A model generated the notes under the pieces. That model made no database searches. It was given only the letters and a program-made list of their open reading frames with translations, and had not been told where the DNA came from. A stretch of DNA of 64,000 bases from Eleusine coracana subsp. coracana (lineage: Eukaryota; Streptophyta; Magnoliopsida; Poales; Poaceae): NCBI GenBank assembly GCA_032690845.1, contig CM064424.1, positions 35,899,511 through 35,963,510 of the forward strand. The letters are read 5' to 3'. Made by a program: the position numbers and the translations under genes. Within the stretch, counting starts at the first letter, position 1. The number at the start of each line of letters is the position of its first letter. Of the stretch, positions 21,361 to 34,372 are shown piece after piece.

Positions 21361-24300
21361 TACCAAAAAAAGAAAAGAGGGTGTTTTCCATTTCATCTAT
21401 GAATGGTCATCGAGGATATATTGTTCACGTTTTAATGTGTTCGCTCGAGGATATATTGTTCACATTTTCCATTTCATCTATGATGTCGTTAACCACTACT
21501 TTCGACTGGCGTCAGTTTGAAGTGGAAAAAAGGAAACAAATATTTCTGACTGCAAACTGACCAAACTACCCTCGAGCTCTCCCTTTCCCTCCTCTCTCCT
21601 CTCCTTTTGTGTCCCAAAATCACCCATCTGTGTCCCGAAATCATAGGGTCCTAACCCTTGGCAGCTGGAGTGGCAGCGGTCGGGCACAAGGCAGGGCAAC
21701 ATGGGCAGAAGGAGGCAGGGCATCTAGGCAGCACACGAGCGCGCAGGCGCACACGCATGGGCAAGTGGGCGAGGGGCCGCACGGCTGGCGTGAGGCTGCG
21801 CGATGCGCCGCGTGGGGCTGCATGCGGCCGCAGGCTGCGCGACTGGCCACAACTCAGAGCACTCGATTCCAAAGGTACCCAATCACTTGATTCCAGATTG
21901 CCTCTATTCTTTTCTTCTCTTTTGCCAAGGCAGAGATTAATGTCAATATTTTAGGGAGCAAGGAAGGGCAGGACAAGGAAGAGGATGAAGTGCAGGGAGG
22001 CATATGATTGCCTTTGCTGGATATAATTTTTTTGAACTTTTTTAAATGAAAATCTGTTTACATTTTGAAATGGGACAAAAAATCAAATTCATTTGTCAAA
22101 TTCTATTAAGTTTGTTCAGTTATTCCATTTAAATTAGTTCAAAATCAGTTATAAAGATACATTTGAAAATAATGGTATGAACAAAATATCTAATATAAAA
22201 AACTGTGATAAAATCACAAAGGGCAATTGTGTCTTTTTGCATCAAAGTTAACACTGTAGGAGCATTAAACGGACTTATGGTGAAGTGCAGACTCAGGTTC
22301 AAAAACTTGTGGTTAAAATGCAAAATCTCAAAAACTAGGTTTAGATCACAATTGGACTTGAAAACTATGGTCAAAACGCAATTGCCCCTTTCTCCTTTTA
22401 TGTGATGTACATTGTGTCCCACTTGTGGAAGTTTAATTTTACATAATCATAGTTCAAATAACCAAGTCAGGTACATCGTAGGAGTCTGATAGCTTCAATC
22501 AGAAACCAGGCAAAGTAGTTTTTTTTAGCGACATTTTGGCTTAGAATCTTAATCTACTGCACCTGGAATTTTGAATATCATATCAATTATTTTTTAGATA
22601 AAAGTTATGAAACTGAAACAGAGGAAAACAAAATAACAGATATTTCACATTTTGTGTTGTGTTGTTTTGGTAGGCAGAGTATGCAAAGTGCTTAGTCAGG
22701 TTATAGGTTACCGTTGCTGCTCTGTTTGCAGGCTAAAGATTCCAATTTTAAACTTTGAAACATCATTCCTTGGAGATAACGTTGAAGTATTCTTGACAAA
22801 AACATTGTGTGGCTCTTATAGAGATGAAACTCCAAAGAACTAAAAGGATTGCCTTGCTGATTGGTTTAGTTTCCGCCTAGGTGGGCAACGTGAGGTATAT
22901 TGGCTATTACATGCTCACCAATATGTCATCTAGAGAAAATAAAACGTGCACATGTTTGCTGGCTAAATGTTTAGAATCTCAGTTTGATTTATCATTCTAC
23001 TGATAAAAGGAAACATTATTAGTGATATTTAGAATTGTCTCTAGGTGTCTCCGTGCATGATGAGGTTCAATTTGTATCTTTAGTCTCATCAATGATTTCA
23101 TATTTTAGATTACTGCCAAACAATAATAAGGTACTGCTTCTGTAAATGGATATTATATTTGGATAAAGCAACTTAGATGTCTGGCCAATTATGTTCAATT
23201 ACATGCATGTTTCCGTGGACCACATGACTATTGCTCGGCGAGACAAACTCTACACGGATTTGAAAATATATTTTTATTGGGTAGCTTAATATACAATGAA
23301 CACATGACATGTTAGCGTCTAAATTCTGACCCATTTTCTGTTTTGCACTAGAGTAATTGGAGCTGAATGATATCATGAACAATTGTGGCCTCTTATTTGA
23401 GATGGTATATCTACAAAAGGAAGGGATAATATTTCATATATACAACAAATTACTAGCTCTGCTTTTATATGCTACAACATCAAGGAGGTACATGCTAACT
23501 CTGAATTTATTTGCAGATTGTTTAAACATTTGTCAAGTACCTATCTTTACTTCGAATTGATATACAAAAATCATTAAGCTCATCTAATTAATATGCTATC
23601 TTATTTGCTGAAATCCATGCAATTGGACGTGGATACTTCAACACTGAGTGTGATCCTATCTCAAGAAATAATTATATTCACCCTTAAAAGAAGTATTATT
23701 TACAGTTTTTTGGCTCTAAGTTTGTCATAATATTCAGGTCCATTTGTATATATATCGACATGGTTGTTGGATATTTTCTTACCTCACCAGTTTCAGCATC
23801 ATTAAAATGGAGAGGCTACAAAAACTGCTATTATGTTGTATCTTGCTGGGACGAGTCTTTGTAATGCAGCAAGCATCTTATAGGAAGGGAATCTTTTATT
23901 CTTTGTAATGTAATAAGCATCTCTTAGGAAGGAATTCTTTATTCTTTTTCTGTGTATCTTTTATTCTTTTTTATAAGAATCTGTTTATCTTCAAATGCAA
24001 TTACAAATAATGTGTGTGGAAACTTTTTATTTTTCCTGTTATATCTTTTACCACAAATAAAACCACCGGACCACCTGTGACCACGTCCACATGCTAACTT
24101 ACCATTTTACGGGTGCGAGTCACAGGGCAGGCGCGGCGAAGCACGCCACTCTTCCTAGTGTGCATTCAAAACGGATCAATTTTCTGTTCCGATGCTCTCA
24201 TGAACAATCAGTTCCAATTATATCACCGTGTCATGTCGCACGAGTTGCCCTCGCGCCGCTAGGTGGAACGGGTTGCCATGCATGATCGTCGCTTTGTCGC

Positions 24301-25760
24301 TGTGCCGCCGTGATTGTGGGAGCCTTTCCCTATGCTTCATCGATCATCCTCATCGCGGAGTGGAAACAGTGATATGCGTCTTACGGATGGAACACAGGCC
24401 GGACGTAGGTGACGAACTTGGTTTGCATGTGTTGACATTGGTGACGTCATAGAGAAGCAGAAACCTTCTTACGCTGCTATACCTCGTGGATCATGATGGA
24501 GAGGTGCCACTGGAACAATAGGCTTCTGGGATGCCAAGTCCTAAAGCTCGCAGCATATGCTACATCAATCGTCTATCCAGTCTGTAGCTAGCTAGCTAGC
24601 CGCTAAATCAGGTCTTAGGTGATCATTCTCTCTAATCAAGTCAAACGATACAACAAGCTTTGATGTTTACATTTTTCTTTCAGCAACAAGATGCATTGCC
24701 TACTATATAGTTGGCCTTGGATACGCATGAGCATTTTGCTAGTACTCCATATAAGCCATCAGGCTAGACTAGTCAACTAAATTATCACGGTTCAATATCA
24801 AGAGTAGACTCATTGCTCTTTTTTTTATCACGATAGCCTCTCAACCAGGATAACACGCCCCCCTCCTCCCTCCCTCCCGTGCACACATGCCTCTCCCTTT
24901 GGCGCGCTCATTGATGGTAGGAAGGAGAATGAAGCCCTCCAACCTCCGTAGATCTAGTTCTTATTGGTTGTTTATCACGTGGTTGTCCTGCTTACTGGGC
25001 TATGTGACATTGTGTCCTCTTCCACCTCTGGGTCACCAGGGCCACGGTCCTTGGGCTTCTCCTCGTTGATGGTGCCATCCATGAGTTTGCTCTAGACAGT
25101 GGAGGCTCTAAATAAAGTAGTAGTATCATTCATCGTCTTTGTTGTCTGTGGAGCTTCATAGGTCCCAATGATCTCCACCTTACCAATGCCTTCTAGCGCT
25201 CGATCCAATAGAGGCGGGTTTGGAACTTGCTTCACCACAAACCTACCTGCCAGCTCTACTTCTATTCTTCAACAACGTAGAAGGACCCCACCGAACGGGG
25301 CCTGTCCTCATGATCCTTAGCCGCTCCACCACCCCCTTTGCCAAATCAACATACACCCCTTGGCCGCTCCACCAACTAGTCCACAATTGTTGCTCCTTGT
25401 TGCCCTCAAAGGGAGACGATGAAGATGACATTCTACACGCCAATGTTGATATTTCAACATCAACATGTCAGACGGTGATGACCAGCAACGACATCTTCAT
25501 CTGCCTCTAGAACTTCAACCCCCAACATAGTCCTCTCCGGCTCTGCAGACACAGCCGTAGGATCGATGGTGGTCTCCATGTTTCATGCATGTGTCACCCC
25601 TGTGCAAACCCGTGGCATAATATGTAGCCACATTGTGTGTAGTGTTCCATGTGATTATGTGTTCTTTACATGGTACCATGGTCTTCATTACAAGCTACTT
25701 GATCATGTCTGCGTTCATGATGTTGAGGATGACATTCCCTCATGTTGTCATGAGCCAGCT
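21361..25760. other. Unclassified intergenic DNA
   Basis: No supported gene was found in 4.4 kb. 21400-21490 holds a short imperfect duplication around GAGGATATATTGTTCAC. 21600-21870 is GC-rich with overlapping ORFs in several frames and no domain. 22000-24060 is AT-rich. 23862-23945 is a tandem duplication of about 43 bases (CTTTGTAATG...AAGCATCT). 24060-25560 has mixed composition; the minus strand around 25070-25220 reads open for about 40 codons (KVEIIGTYEAPQ) and may be a retrotransposon or gene fragment, not identified. Confidence 0.5.
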
Positions 25761-25799
25761 CACTACAAGGTTTTAGGGCTAATGCCACGACTAGGATCG

Positions 25800-26340
25800 T
25801 AACAATGTCATTTTCGTTGCAATAGATATGGGTAATTGTCACAAAAAGTGATTTTGGTTGCGATAGTTTGGATATATCATCACGCATGCATGTGTGTTAT
25901 AATTAACGCGACGTTTTTGCAATGCTTTTTTGTAGTTGTTGCAATAAGACCATATCGCAACAGAAGAATGAGCTGTTGCAATAAGACTCATAGGTATAGC
26001 AATGAAAATCAATGTGGTTGCGACTGCGCGTTAACATATTGCAACGAAATTGTTAGTCGTTGCAGCCATGCATGGATATAGCAACAACAATCGATGCGGT
26101 TGCGAGTGCATCTTACATATTGCAATACAAGCTTTTGGCATTGCAAAAATGCATGGATATAGAAATGAAAATCACTATGGTTGCGAATGCGTCTTACATA
26201 TGGCAACGAATATGCCTGTCGTTACAACAATGTATAAATGTAGCAACGAATGTCAACGCGGTTGTGACAGCTTCTTACATAATACAACGAAAGAAAGTGT
26301 CTGTCATTGTAATATCATGGTATCGCAACGAACATTAAAC
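25800..26340. repeat. Left subterminal repeats of the CACTA element
   Basis: About four units with a period close to 82 bases begin near 25988, 26071, 26153 and 26232, each with CAT(A/G)GATATAGCAA, GGTTGCGA and TCTTACATATTGCAACGAA. Shorter GTTGCGATAG and GCAACAG motifs lie before them. Clustered subterminal motifs are the binding sites of the DNA-binding transposase subunit in CACTA elements. Confidence 0.7.
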
Positions 26341-26578
26341 TAAACCCTCCCAACGGGGTATTCTATCTCTCTGAACATATATTAAGTTAAAGTCAAGGGA
26401 CACCGTGATTACTCAGCCTACTTCGCTCATAATAATTGAGAATATCATTAAAACAATAGAAAACATGAAACATTCACAAGTTAAAATACAATCTGAGTGC
26501 ATAATTATTACTTACAAGAAAGTGTTATATAGTGATCCGCCCAACAAACTTAAACTAAACATCAAAGACTAATAACAA

Positions 26579-27100
26579 TAAAGGGGGGTGGCTACTTGAA
26601 AGTGGGTAGGGGCTGATAAATAGAGGGGCTTGTAGTTGTAGAGGTGGTTCAGAATAACGACGATGCCGGGTGCAATCAATCATGTCATAGTGCCTGACAC
26701 GACCGTGGCGATCACCAGCAGGGATCTTCACTATTTCTCGAAACATATGGTCTAAAACATACTGATATGGTGGAACCACATTGTTATTGTCTTTTTTTGG
26801 TATAGCAAACCAAAATGGATAATTTGCTCCTAGAAAAAGAGAGTGTTCACCCTGCAAACCTCTCAGCTCCGTCCATCCACCATCTTCTGTTCTCTCATAA
26901 AATGTGATGCCATTCACTATACCGCACGCTGACTGGTGGCTCCATAGTTGCCTATCGGTTGGTGGTCCCCAAAATTCTCCCCATAGCTGGATGACCATAG
27001 GTCGGTTACGATCTGACCGCGCAAGAAACATCATGGCAGGCAACCCACAAATTAACCAAAAAGGGCCAAAGGTATATTCCTATCGATCTATATTAAACCT
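26579..27100 (-). pseudogene. Possible DUF295/F-box-type gene fragment captured by CACTA
   Basis: A minus-strand frame (27043-26555, open upstream to about 27100) encodes about 160 residues with WTELRGL, then EHSLFLGANYPFW, then YVLDHMFREI and RHYDMID. The LFLG-NYP motif followed by a V-Y-x-D segment resembles the end of the DUF295 beta-propeller of plant F-box/KIB proteins. That match is from memory and weak. There is no F-box and no start region, so it would be a C-terminal fragment. It lies in the CACTA interior in the opposite orientation to the element gene, consistent with capture of host sequence. Confidence 0.35.
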
Positions 27101-27998
27101 CAACATCAAACAGCCAGCCCACAAATTAACCAGCCCATGCACACAAAGCAACCCACGAAAAAAAATAAAATGATACTCCACCCTATCGATCGTCTTCCTC
27201 ATAAATAACAAGAATATGTATGCCTGAAAGGCTGAAACTATGAATGATAGAATATCAAAGAAATGCAAAATTAAATAGACAAAAAGAATTTTAATTATAT
27301 TAATATACTACAACTGAGGGCCTATAATTATGCTTTTAGCATAGGGCCTCCAAAATCTACGGTACGGGCCCTGGCTTGAGTTCCACCCTGGTTGAGAGAG
27401 CAGAAATCGAACGAGATTGCATGCATGTGTTAGAACCGAATGCATGCATGGAGAAAGGGGTGGAAAATGTAACATACGATTGCTCTGGGTTATGACCAGA
27501 TCCTTCCGCTTCATACTCCTTTACATCGAGGCCGCTCAAAGCTAATTTACAGCGTTTTGCTGTGGGAGGTTCTCCGTGCTCGGCCATGATGATGAGAAGT
27601 TGGGGGAGGTGAAAGGCGAGAGAAGTTGGGAGAGTGAACTACTAAATGACCATTGGGCCCATGACAATTGGACCCACTGTTCAGTGAAAGTGTAAGTAAG
27701 GCGAGGGTACGCGGATGGATCCAAACAGGGCCTAAAAGAAGGAAAAACTTTTTGTCTTCTATTTTTGTATGACATACATTGAAGTTCTACTCAAGACTCA
27801 AGGATAGGTGGGACCATGTTTCACGGCCCCATGCTTCAGTGTGTTAAGCGTGCTAGTATGAGAGAAGGTGCCTCTCGACCTCATGCCCATATCAGGGGCG
27901 CACTCCCGTTTCTGCCATCACTCCACTCTCCTGCTTCTCGTCTTCTTTGTTGCGCTCAAACCACCTCAAACCCTCGCTCGCCACTCACTACGCTCAAC

Positions 27999-28078
27999 TG
28001 CCATGGCGCCCATGGGGGACTCGAGGGAGGCCGCTGGCAATGGCAAACTCCGTACCCCTCTCCTCTTGGAGTCCGCGG
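27999..28078 (+). pseudogene. First-exon-like gene fragment in CACTA
   Basis: GC-rich sequence with GCCATGG around an ATG (28002) encodes MAPMGDSREAAGNGKLRTP followed by Leu-rich residues and runs into GTATGTTC, a good plant splice donor, near 28078. This resembles a captured 5' UTR plus first exon of a host gene. The gene could not be identified and no matching second exon was found downstream. Confidence 0.3.
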
Positions 28079-28295
28079 TATGTTCCTGCCCATGTTCCAC
28101 AATTTTAGTACAATTTTAGGGGTTTTGCGTTTGCTCAATATCTCTATGATTCTCGATAGTTCTTGACTCTTTTAGGCCAACATCGGTACTATTTTGTGCT
28201 TTGATTTAGTTATTGAGTCGATATATCATGATTTATGAAATGGGGATTTTTTACTATTCATCAACTCTTTACAAAGCGGTGGTTCGTCTTCTTCT

Positions 28296-28841
28296 ATGGC
28301 TGGAGCATGCCGTGGCGAGTCACGCTCGCCTTTGCCGAAGCGCATCCGTGGCGCTCTGGCCCCGGACGTCTCGGCGGCATCGAAGGAGGAGGAGGAGGAG
28401 GTCGTCCTGGTGTCAGAGGAGGAGGAGGAGGAGGTCGTCCCGGCGTCAGAGGAGGAGGAGGGGTTCGTCCCGGCTTCAGAGGAGGAGGAGGAGGAGGTCA
28501 CCTTGGTGATCGTGGAGGGGAAGGAGGTGGTCGTACCGGTGGCAGAGGAGGAGGAGGCGCCACCAACGGAGGTCGTCAAGGCGACCATCGGTGTCAATGA
28601 CACCACCACCGACCACAGCAGCGACGAAGAGCCCCCCCCCTTCGCTGCCGGATTGCGCATTCCTTCCCGGTCCACCCCCTCTGGCAAGTATTGGTACCGG
28701 TGCCCATTCTGCAACGATGACCAGGAGTACAACTCCAGCATGGCGGACATCATGCACGCGTCCCGGTTCATCAGCCACCCCCACAAGGCGGGGAGGCCTG
28801 ACACCATCGAGCTGCACCACAATATTGCTCGGGTCGACTAA
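28296..28841 (+). pseudogene. Glu-rich protein fragment with a C2H2-like zinc motif, in CACTA
   Basis: An open frame of 181 codons from ATG 28296 has a short basic N-terminus, a Glu-rich stretch made of imperfect GAGGAGGAG repeats (28380-28560), a polar linker, and a C-terminal segment YWYRCPFCNDDQEYNSS followed by IMHASRFISHPHKAG. The CPFC...H...H spacing resembles the zf-XS finger of SGS3-like RNA-silencing proteins or another C2H2 finger. This is a weak resemblance and the XS domain itself is absent. A long minus-strand ORF over the same bases (28226-28822) comes from the repeat. It may be a captured gene piece. Confidence 0.35.
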
Positions 28842-29998
28842 TGAGTCCCCTCATCGTCACCGTCATCGCTCGTCTCTGTGGATGCTCGTCGTCCCCTCCT
28901 CGTCGCGTAGCTAGTTTCAAGTCTTGTTGTCGTCGTCACTTTTTTTTCTTTGTAGTTGTATGGTTATGTTGAACACTTCTGATTGTGTTTTATTGACCTC
29001 GTGGTTAAACTGGATGAATTGCGTTATTTTGTTAATGTATTATGTGTTCTGATGTGCTGCTAGCTAAGGGCATGTTTGTTTCCTGGTAAAATTAAGGGGG
29101 CTGCTGCTACTACAACCTAGCTGCTATTTTTTCATTGTTTTCTTGACTACTAATATGGTGAGAATAGATTTTTCATTTTGTTGTGGGTTCATTTGCACCC
29201 ACTAGCTACAAGGTAGTTTCGCCCTTGTTAATTGCAACTGACTCAAAACAACATCAAATATTTCAAAACTAATCGCTTGCTTTCGTTCTACGCAAAACAA
29301 TGTCAAATAATTGAATACTAATTTGTTTTTTTACGAAGGCATTAAAAGTTATTACATCTATACTATACTTGTTTTCATGTGATTCAAAGCAAAGAAACTT
29401 TTAATCAACATGATGTCCATTCGATGGTTCTTTAATATTGGTGCTTTTAATGAAGTTAACTACATCTCAAATGGTTAATAGCGCTGTTTGAAAGGTTCCT
29501 TAACTTTCAAGTGATTGAAACTTATAGCAAGGTTCGATTTTATTATTTGATGGAATGTTCCCTCCAAACTTTATGCGTGCGTGGGTGAAATTTTTTTTGC
29601 GAGCCCGCCTAATTCAACTCAGCCACTCCAAATTAATGTGGTGCGGCTTGAGCCACCTACTCAAAACTCACAGCGGCATCTCAAAAGGAGAAAACTCACA
29701 GCCGCGGGTACCTTTTTGCATAATCTTTTGGAGGCGGACAAGGAGAGATGATTGGTTGCTGCGCAGCGTTGCTCTGAGCACTAACCGCGCAACATCTACC
29801 ACCATGCATATCTTTGGCAACCGATCCACCGACTCTGGCACAGCCGCGAGATGATAGCGAGACGTTGAAGCAGATCACCTTAATCCAGCAAGCGAAAGGT
29901 GAGTAACTTGCACTTGCTATAGTATGTAGTACTCTTATACAACTGCTTAGATGTCAAGATGTCCCTAGTATTGATAGTATTTATGTACACATGCGCAG

Positions 29999-30021
29999 CC
30001 CCCCCCCCCCCCCCCCCCCCC
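29999..30021. repeat. Poly-C run, 23 bases
   Basis: A pure C homopolymer directly precedes the first supported exon of the CACTA gene. Homopolymers of this length are prone to sequencing error. Confidence 0.9.
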
Positions 30022-30040
30022 ATTGAGTGGTGAAACATGG

Positions 30041-30823
30041 ACTTTAGCAGTCAAATGCACGGGAAGAAACAGGGAACATCAAACCTACTGGGATCCTCTG
30101 GATGAGGATCGACTGACATTTCAAGGCCTTATATCAATGAAACACAGGCTTCATTATAGTGCGCGGGACTACTTCTACTACAAGAAGAGAAGTCGAAATA
30201 GCTCAGCATGTCTTGAGGCATTTGATTTCTCAGTTGATTTAGAAAAGTTAATTGATTGCATCGGTGCCGAGAAGAAAGTTAGGATGTTATTGACAACATT
30301 TGATAAATTAGCTAATGGAGACATTAGCATTACACCCCTGAAACGAGTGAGGGAGTTCGAGTCTGATGACGATGATGATGATGATGATAGTCTTGGTGAC
30401 GAGAATGTTGATGGTTACAAAGATTGGCTTCAGAAGCAAGGATCTGATACAGGTATACATGTTCTTTTTGTACTTCACAAACCACATGTAAACTATATTT
30501 TTTCTCCTATTTGACGTAGTCCTATTGTTGGTATCTTGAAGGTCTTTGCGATGTAGACCAGGATGGTTCAATTGCAGCATACACTACATGGCTGAAGGAG
30601 AAAGGCCTCCTGAGAGACATAAGTAACTCTTTTCTCATTCTGACTTCTTGTTCTGTAAACATGTTTTTTTCTTTAACTAAGACATCAATATTTGCAATGT
30701 TTTAGTATGTTATAAAAACTATAGGGAGCCTACACAAGTAGATGGTGAGGGTACTGGGTGCAGCGGATCAGGAGAAAAAGAATGGTCAATTCATGCTAGG
30801 AGAATAAAGAAGAACGCAAAAGG

Positions 30824-30893
<70 letters not shown>

Positions 30894-33480
30894 GTCGTAG
30901 CATTAGGCCTGAAACCTTGTAGTTTGGTATAGACAGAGTATCTCATCGCCATTTGTTTTATAATTATTAGGAAATGGCAAGATTGTCGGTCGTGGTACCA
31001 TGAAAGGTCTAGCTGCACTTGCCATGAGATATAAGGCTAGTATTGTGAAAATGCAAATTGAATTTTCACCAACTTTGGGTGGTCCCTGTGGAAAAAATAG
31101 ACGTGCATTTGTGGATGAAGTGGTTACGTTTACAAGAACAAAGACTCCAATAATTGGAGTTGGATAGTGGAAATATGTAATCAAAGAAATAAAGAATTAC
31201 ATCACAGAAAGCATTATGGTATGTTAATTTCCTTGTACACCACTTATTAGTTGTTGCCAATATATTAACATGAGTGGCTTACAATAGGAAGGATGGGACA
31301 TCGAGCACATTGGTGATGCCAAGGAAAAGATATTGAAGGTTGCGCAGGAGCGCTACAAAAGATGGAGATCCACTTTTAGTGCTACATATAAGGCATACAA
31401 GAGTTATGATGTCAGAATGAAGCATAAGCCTGAAGACCTAGACATTGTAGAGTGCCACTATTGAATCAAGTACTTTGGAACTTCAAAGTTCAAGGTAACA
31501 TAGTGTTAGTCCAAATGCTCCAAGGTAACTTAACTTATGAGTCTTTTTCTCAATTGTTTGCACAAGTGGGATGAAATCCTCTAATCTTGGTTTTGTGGTA
31601 AATAGTGGCAATCATAGGTATGTGAATGACAAATTTCCCACATTACACCCAATTGTGTTAGCCAGGACCTCCATTCTGTCATTGCTGACATTTAGTACAA
31701 ATATGATTGATTTGTTGTGATCTATTACTCTCTAAAGCCAGTTAATTCAGCAAATGTGTGTAGTAGGGCTTTCATAGCTGTCGTCTTGGGAGGCTTCCAT
31801 TACCAGGAGCGTATCATTCTATGTTGCTAATTTCTTCATTCCCAAACTACCTTGTTTTTTTTTGCCTTGTAACCATGCATGTCCCAAGCAGGCAGGGATG
31901 AAAGTTTGTTATATTGTCCATTATTAGGAGTGTATCATCTGCATATTGAACTATTAGAAAGTCCTGACCTTCTATGTTTTGCAGTGGTAGTTTGAGTTTC
32001 CTAACTGTAATTGTTAACTTTTTGTAGAAGATCAGCAGCCAGAACTCTATGAATTGTAAAGAAATGAAAAATATGCATGTGATGGGTTCGAAGCCTTTCT
32101 CTCAGTGTAGTTGGGAAATGGTAAACATTGTCATGACTGTTCTTTACTTGTAACACATTAATCTGATATATTAGTGATGTGTACGCTTGCATTTGTAGAG
32201 AGATATAGAAACTGGTGTTGAGCCAAGCCTTATGGAACTCTTTAAGGTTACTCACACAAAGCATGGACAATGGTCAAATGAGATGTCTGAAAGTATTTAT
32301 GTGAGTGCTATAAACTTTGTGAACTAATTTACTTTTTGTCACAACAGTACATACATTGATCATATATATTTGTTTCTTTTCCTTAGAGCAATGTAGCCAG
32401 GAGATTGCATATCGCTGGATCATCTGAATTGGGTTTTGATGAAGCAAGAATTAACACATTTGCATGTGGTAAAGAGGGCCTTCTTGTCCACCAATCGTAC
32501 ATGGAAACAACTGGTGCCAAATCAAGAGGTTACATGGCCAAGGTTACATGCGTAATCCAAATAAAAAGCAACTGCTTATGGAAAGAGTCCAAGAACAAGC
32601 TCTTGAGCTTGAGCAACTAAAAGCGCTTCTTGCAAAGCAAGCTGCCGATAAGAAATAAGAGGAGGAGCGACTCATGGCAAAACTTCGAGAAAAATTGTTG
32701 CAAGAGTTTCCAGCAATGTTTCCACAAAACTACAATCTCGAGGTAATTAACACTCTCATGACCAACCTTAGATCCGAAAGATACATTTTTTACATCTATT
32801 TTTGGCATTTTATCCTTTGGCCCACCCAAACCAGCCCGATAACATTGATGACCAACCTTAGAACGTGAAGCTAGGAACACTGAGGATAACATTGATGCAA
32901 CACCAGTGCATAACACCGTTCAAACACTCGAGCCGGAGCAGGTAATGATTTTGAACAAGTATGGCAATCATGATGATGTGGTGCTTGGAATATAGCTAAC
33001 AATATTACAACATCTTTATACCATATTGAGACAAGAAGCATTATCACAACACAAAAAGAAAATGTTCTGGCTCGCAAACCAAAACCTACGAAGTTGTCAA
33101 AGAATTTGGCGAAGGAATATCATGATCATGAGTCATCAAAAAGTTTCATCTCTCAAAATGAGTTGATAGTTCTAAGTAGTACACGAGGAGATAAAAGAAA
33201 TCAGCATGTAAGAACTTGAAATAGACCTTCATTCATAATTACCTTAATTTTTATGAATGCATTCTATATAGCTCCACAAGCTGTAATTCTCATCTCACTA
33301 GAAACCATATATGTCTCTTATTGGGGTAGGAACATTGAGATTTGGTGGGGTGATATACAAGGTTTAGGATTGCCTAGGTGCGAAGCAATCTTAATTCTCC
33401 CTTCATTGTTATCATTTTGGCATGCAGAAATTTCTATGGATACAATTGCAGTTCTGGATTTGAATGGGTTGTATGAGTGA
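30041..33480 (+). pseudogene. TNPA-like (Transposase_24) gene of the CACTA element, multi-exon, broken
   Basis: Exons joined by good splice sites can be traced: about 30041-30452, 30542-30622, 30706-30822, 30971-31218, 31288-31494, parts of 32026-32121, 32199-32305 and 32386-32750, then 32866-32941, about 33060-33208 and 33433-33480 (ending TGA). Exon 1 ends in an Asp-rich stretch. The exons at 30971-31494 carry the pattern of plant En/Spm-type Transposase_24 proteins (GRGTMKGLAAL, WDIEHIGDAKEKIL, KRWRSTF). 32550-32720 is a Glu/Gln/Leu-rich coiled coil. In-frame stops lie at 31165-31167 (TAG), 31462-31464 (TGA) and 32656-32658 (TAA). In the family this protein binds the subterminal repeats. 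Confidence 0.6.
30825..30888. repeat. (TA)n microsatellite, about 32 units
   Basis: An uninterrupted TA run starts three bases after the donor site of the third TNPA-like exon, in the intron. Confidence 0.97.
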
Positions 33481-33529
33481 ATACTAGATTGATGTAACTA
33501 ACAATAATATTGGATTGATGTACGCTATT

Positions 33530-34330
33530 CATTTTCATTGCGATACACTAAACGCAGATTGTCATGGTTGATTAATTAATGCGCTACCCTCTATCTATAT
33601 AGCAGCGACTATTATTTCGATGTGATACCCTTTAAACATGTAGCAACGACAGGTACATCATCGCGATTCCCTTTGGTGGTATAGCAATGATACGTCCGCC
33701 ATTGCGATTCCAGTTTAGCGTATAGCAATGATACATTCGCTGTTGCAACTCCCTTTGAGCATTTAGCAACGGCATGTTAGTCGTTGTGATTCCAACTGAG
33801 CGTATAGCAATGGCACATCCTTTTGTTGTGATAGGTGAGCGTATAGCAACGATACAATAGGCGTCGTGATTCCGTTTGGGTGTATAACAATGGAAAGTCC
33901 TTTTGTCGCGATTGCAGGTGAGCCTATAGCAATGGCACGACCGGTGTTGCGATTGCAGCTCAACGTATAGCAACGCGGAGGAGGTTGTTGCAATTTGGGT
34001 CAGATATCGCGACGAGCACCTGCGTGGCAATTGCGGCATTCGCTACACCCCAAGAGCATTGCAATATTACGTATTTGTAACTATGCAACGTTGATGCAAT
34101 AGCCATTATAGCAATGATGTGCGTAGTTGCAAATCCGTCCTACTGCAATGCAACCGTCGTTGCCATATCACCTATACATAATGCCACATGTCATTGCAAC
34201 AAGCCACAACTACTACAACGATACAAAAAATCGATGCAATGTGCTATCGTAGCGCGACTACTTGCGACGCCTCCCAACGACATGACATTGTTGTGATAGT
34301 TTATTATCGCAACGGCCATACCTATATAGC
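33530..34330. repeat. Right subterminal repeats of the CACTA element
   Basis: At least seven units about 40 bases apart carry (G)AG(C)GTATAGCAA(T/C)G with intervening GTTGCGATTCC (near 33718, 33757, 33798, 33837, 33878, 33919 and 33961). GCAACG-type motifs continue to 34330. Together with the left array they bracket the element. Confidence 0.7.
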
Positions 34331-34372
34331 AATGTTTTCAAGGCCTTACGACAGACTTGAAACCTTGTAGTG

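Larger units (their letters stand above)
25761..34372. mobile_element. CACTA (En/Spm-type) DNA transposon, 8.6 kb
   Basis: The left end is CACTACAAGGTTT (25761-25773) and the right end is its exact inverse complement AAACCTTGTAGTG (34360-34372), a 13-base terminal inverted repeat of CACTA type. Arrays of short subterminal repeats containing GCAACG or its complement lie inside both ends (25800-26340 and 33530-34330), as expected for binding of the TNPA-type protein. The interior carries a broken TNPA-like gene and fragments resembling host genes. No TNPD-type transposase was recognised. The flanking trinucleotides (GCT and GTG) do not match, so the usual 3-base target duplication is lost or the ends come from different elements. 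Confidence 0.75.

Noticed and set aside
21609..21954. GC-rich overlapping ORFs on both strands
   Set aside because: No domain, no splice-consistent continuation and similar length in several frames; they are most likely compositional.
28226..28822. Minus-strand ORF of 198 codons, Ser/Thr-rich
   Set aside because: It is the antisense of the GAG-repeat ORF at 28296-28841; the serine and threonine runs come from the trinucleotide repeat.
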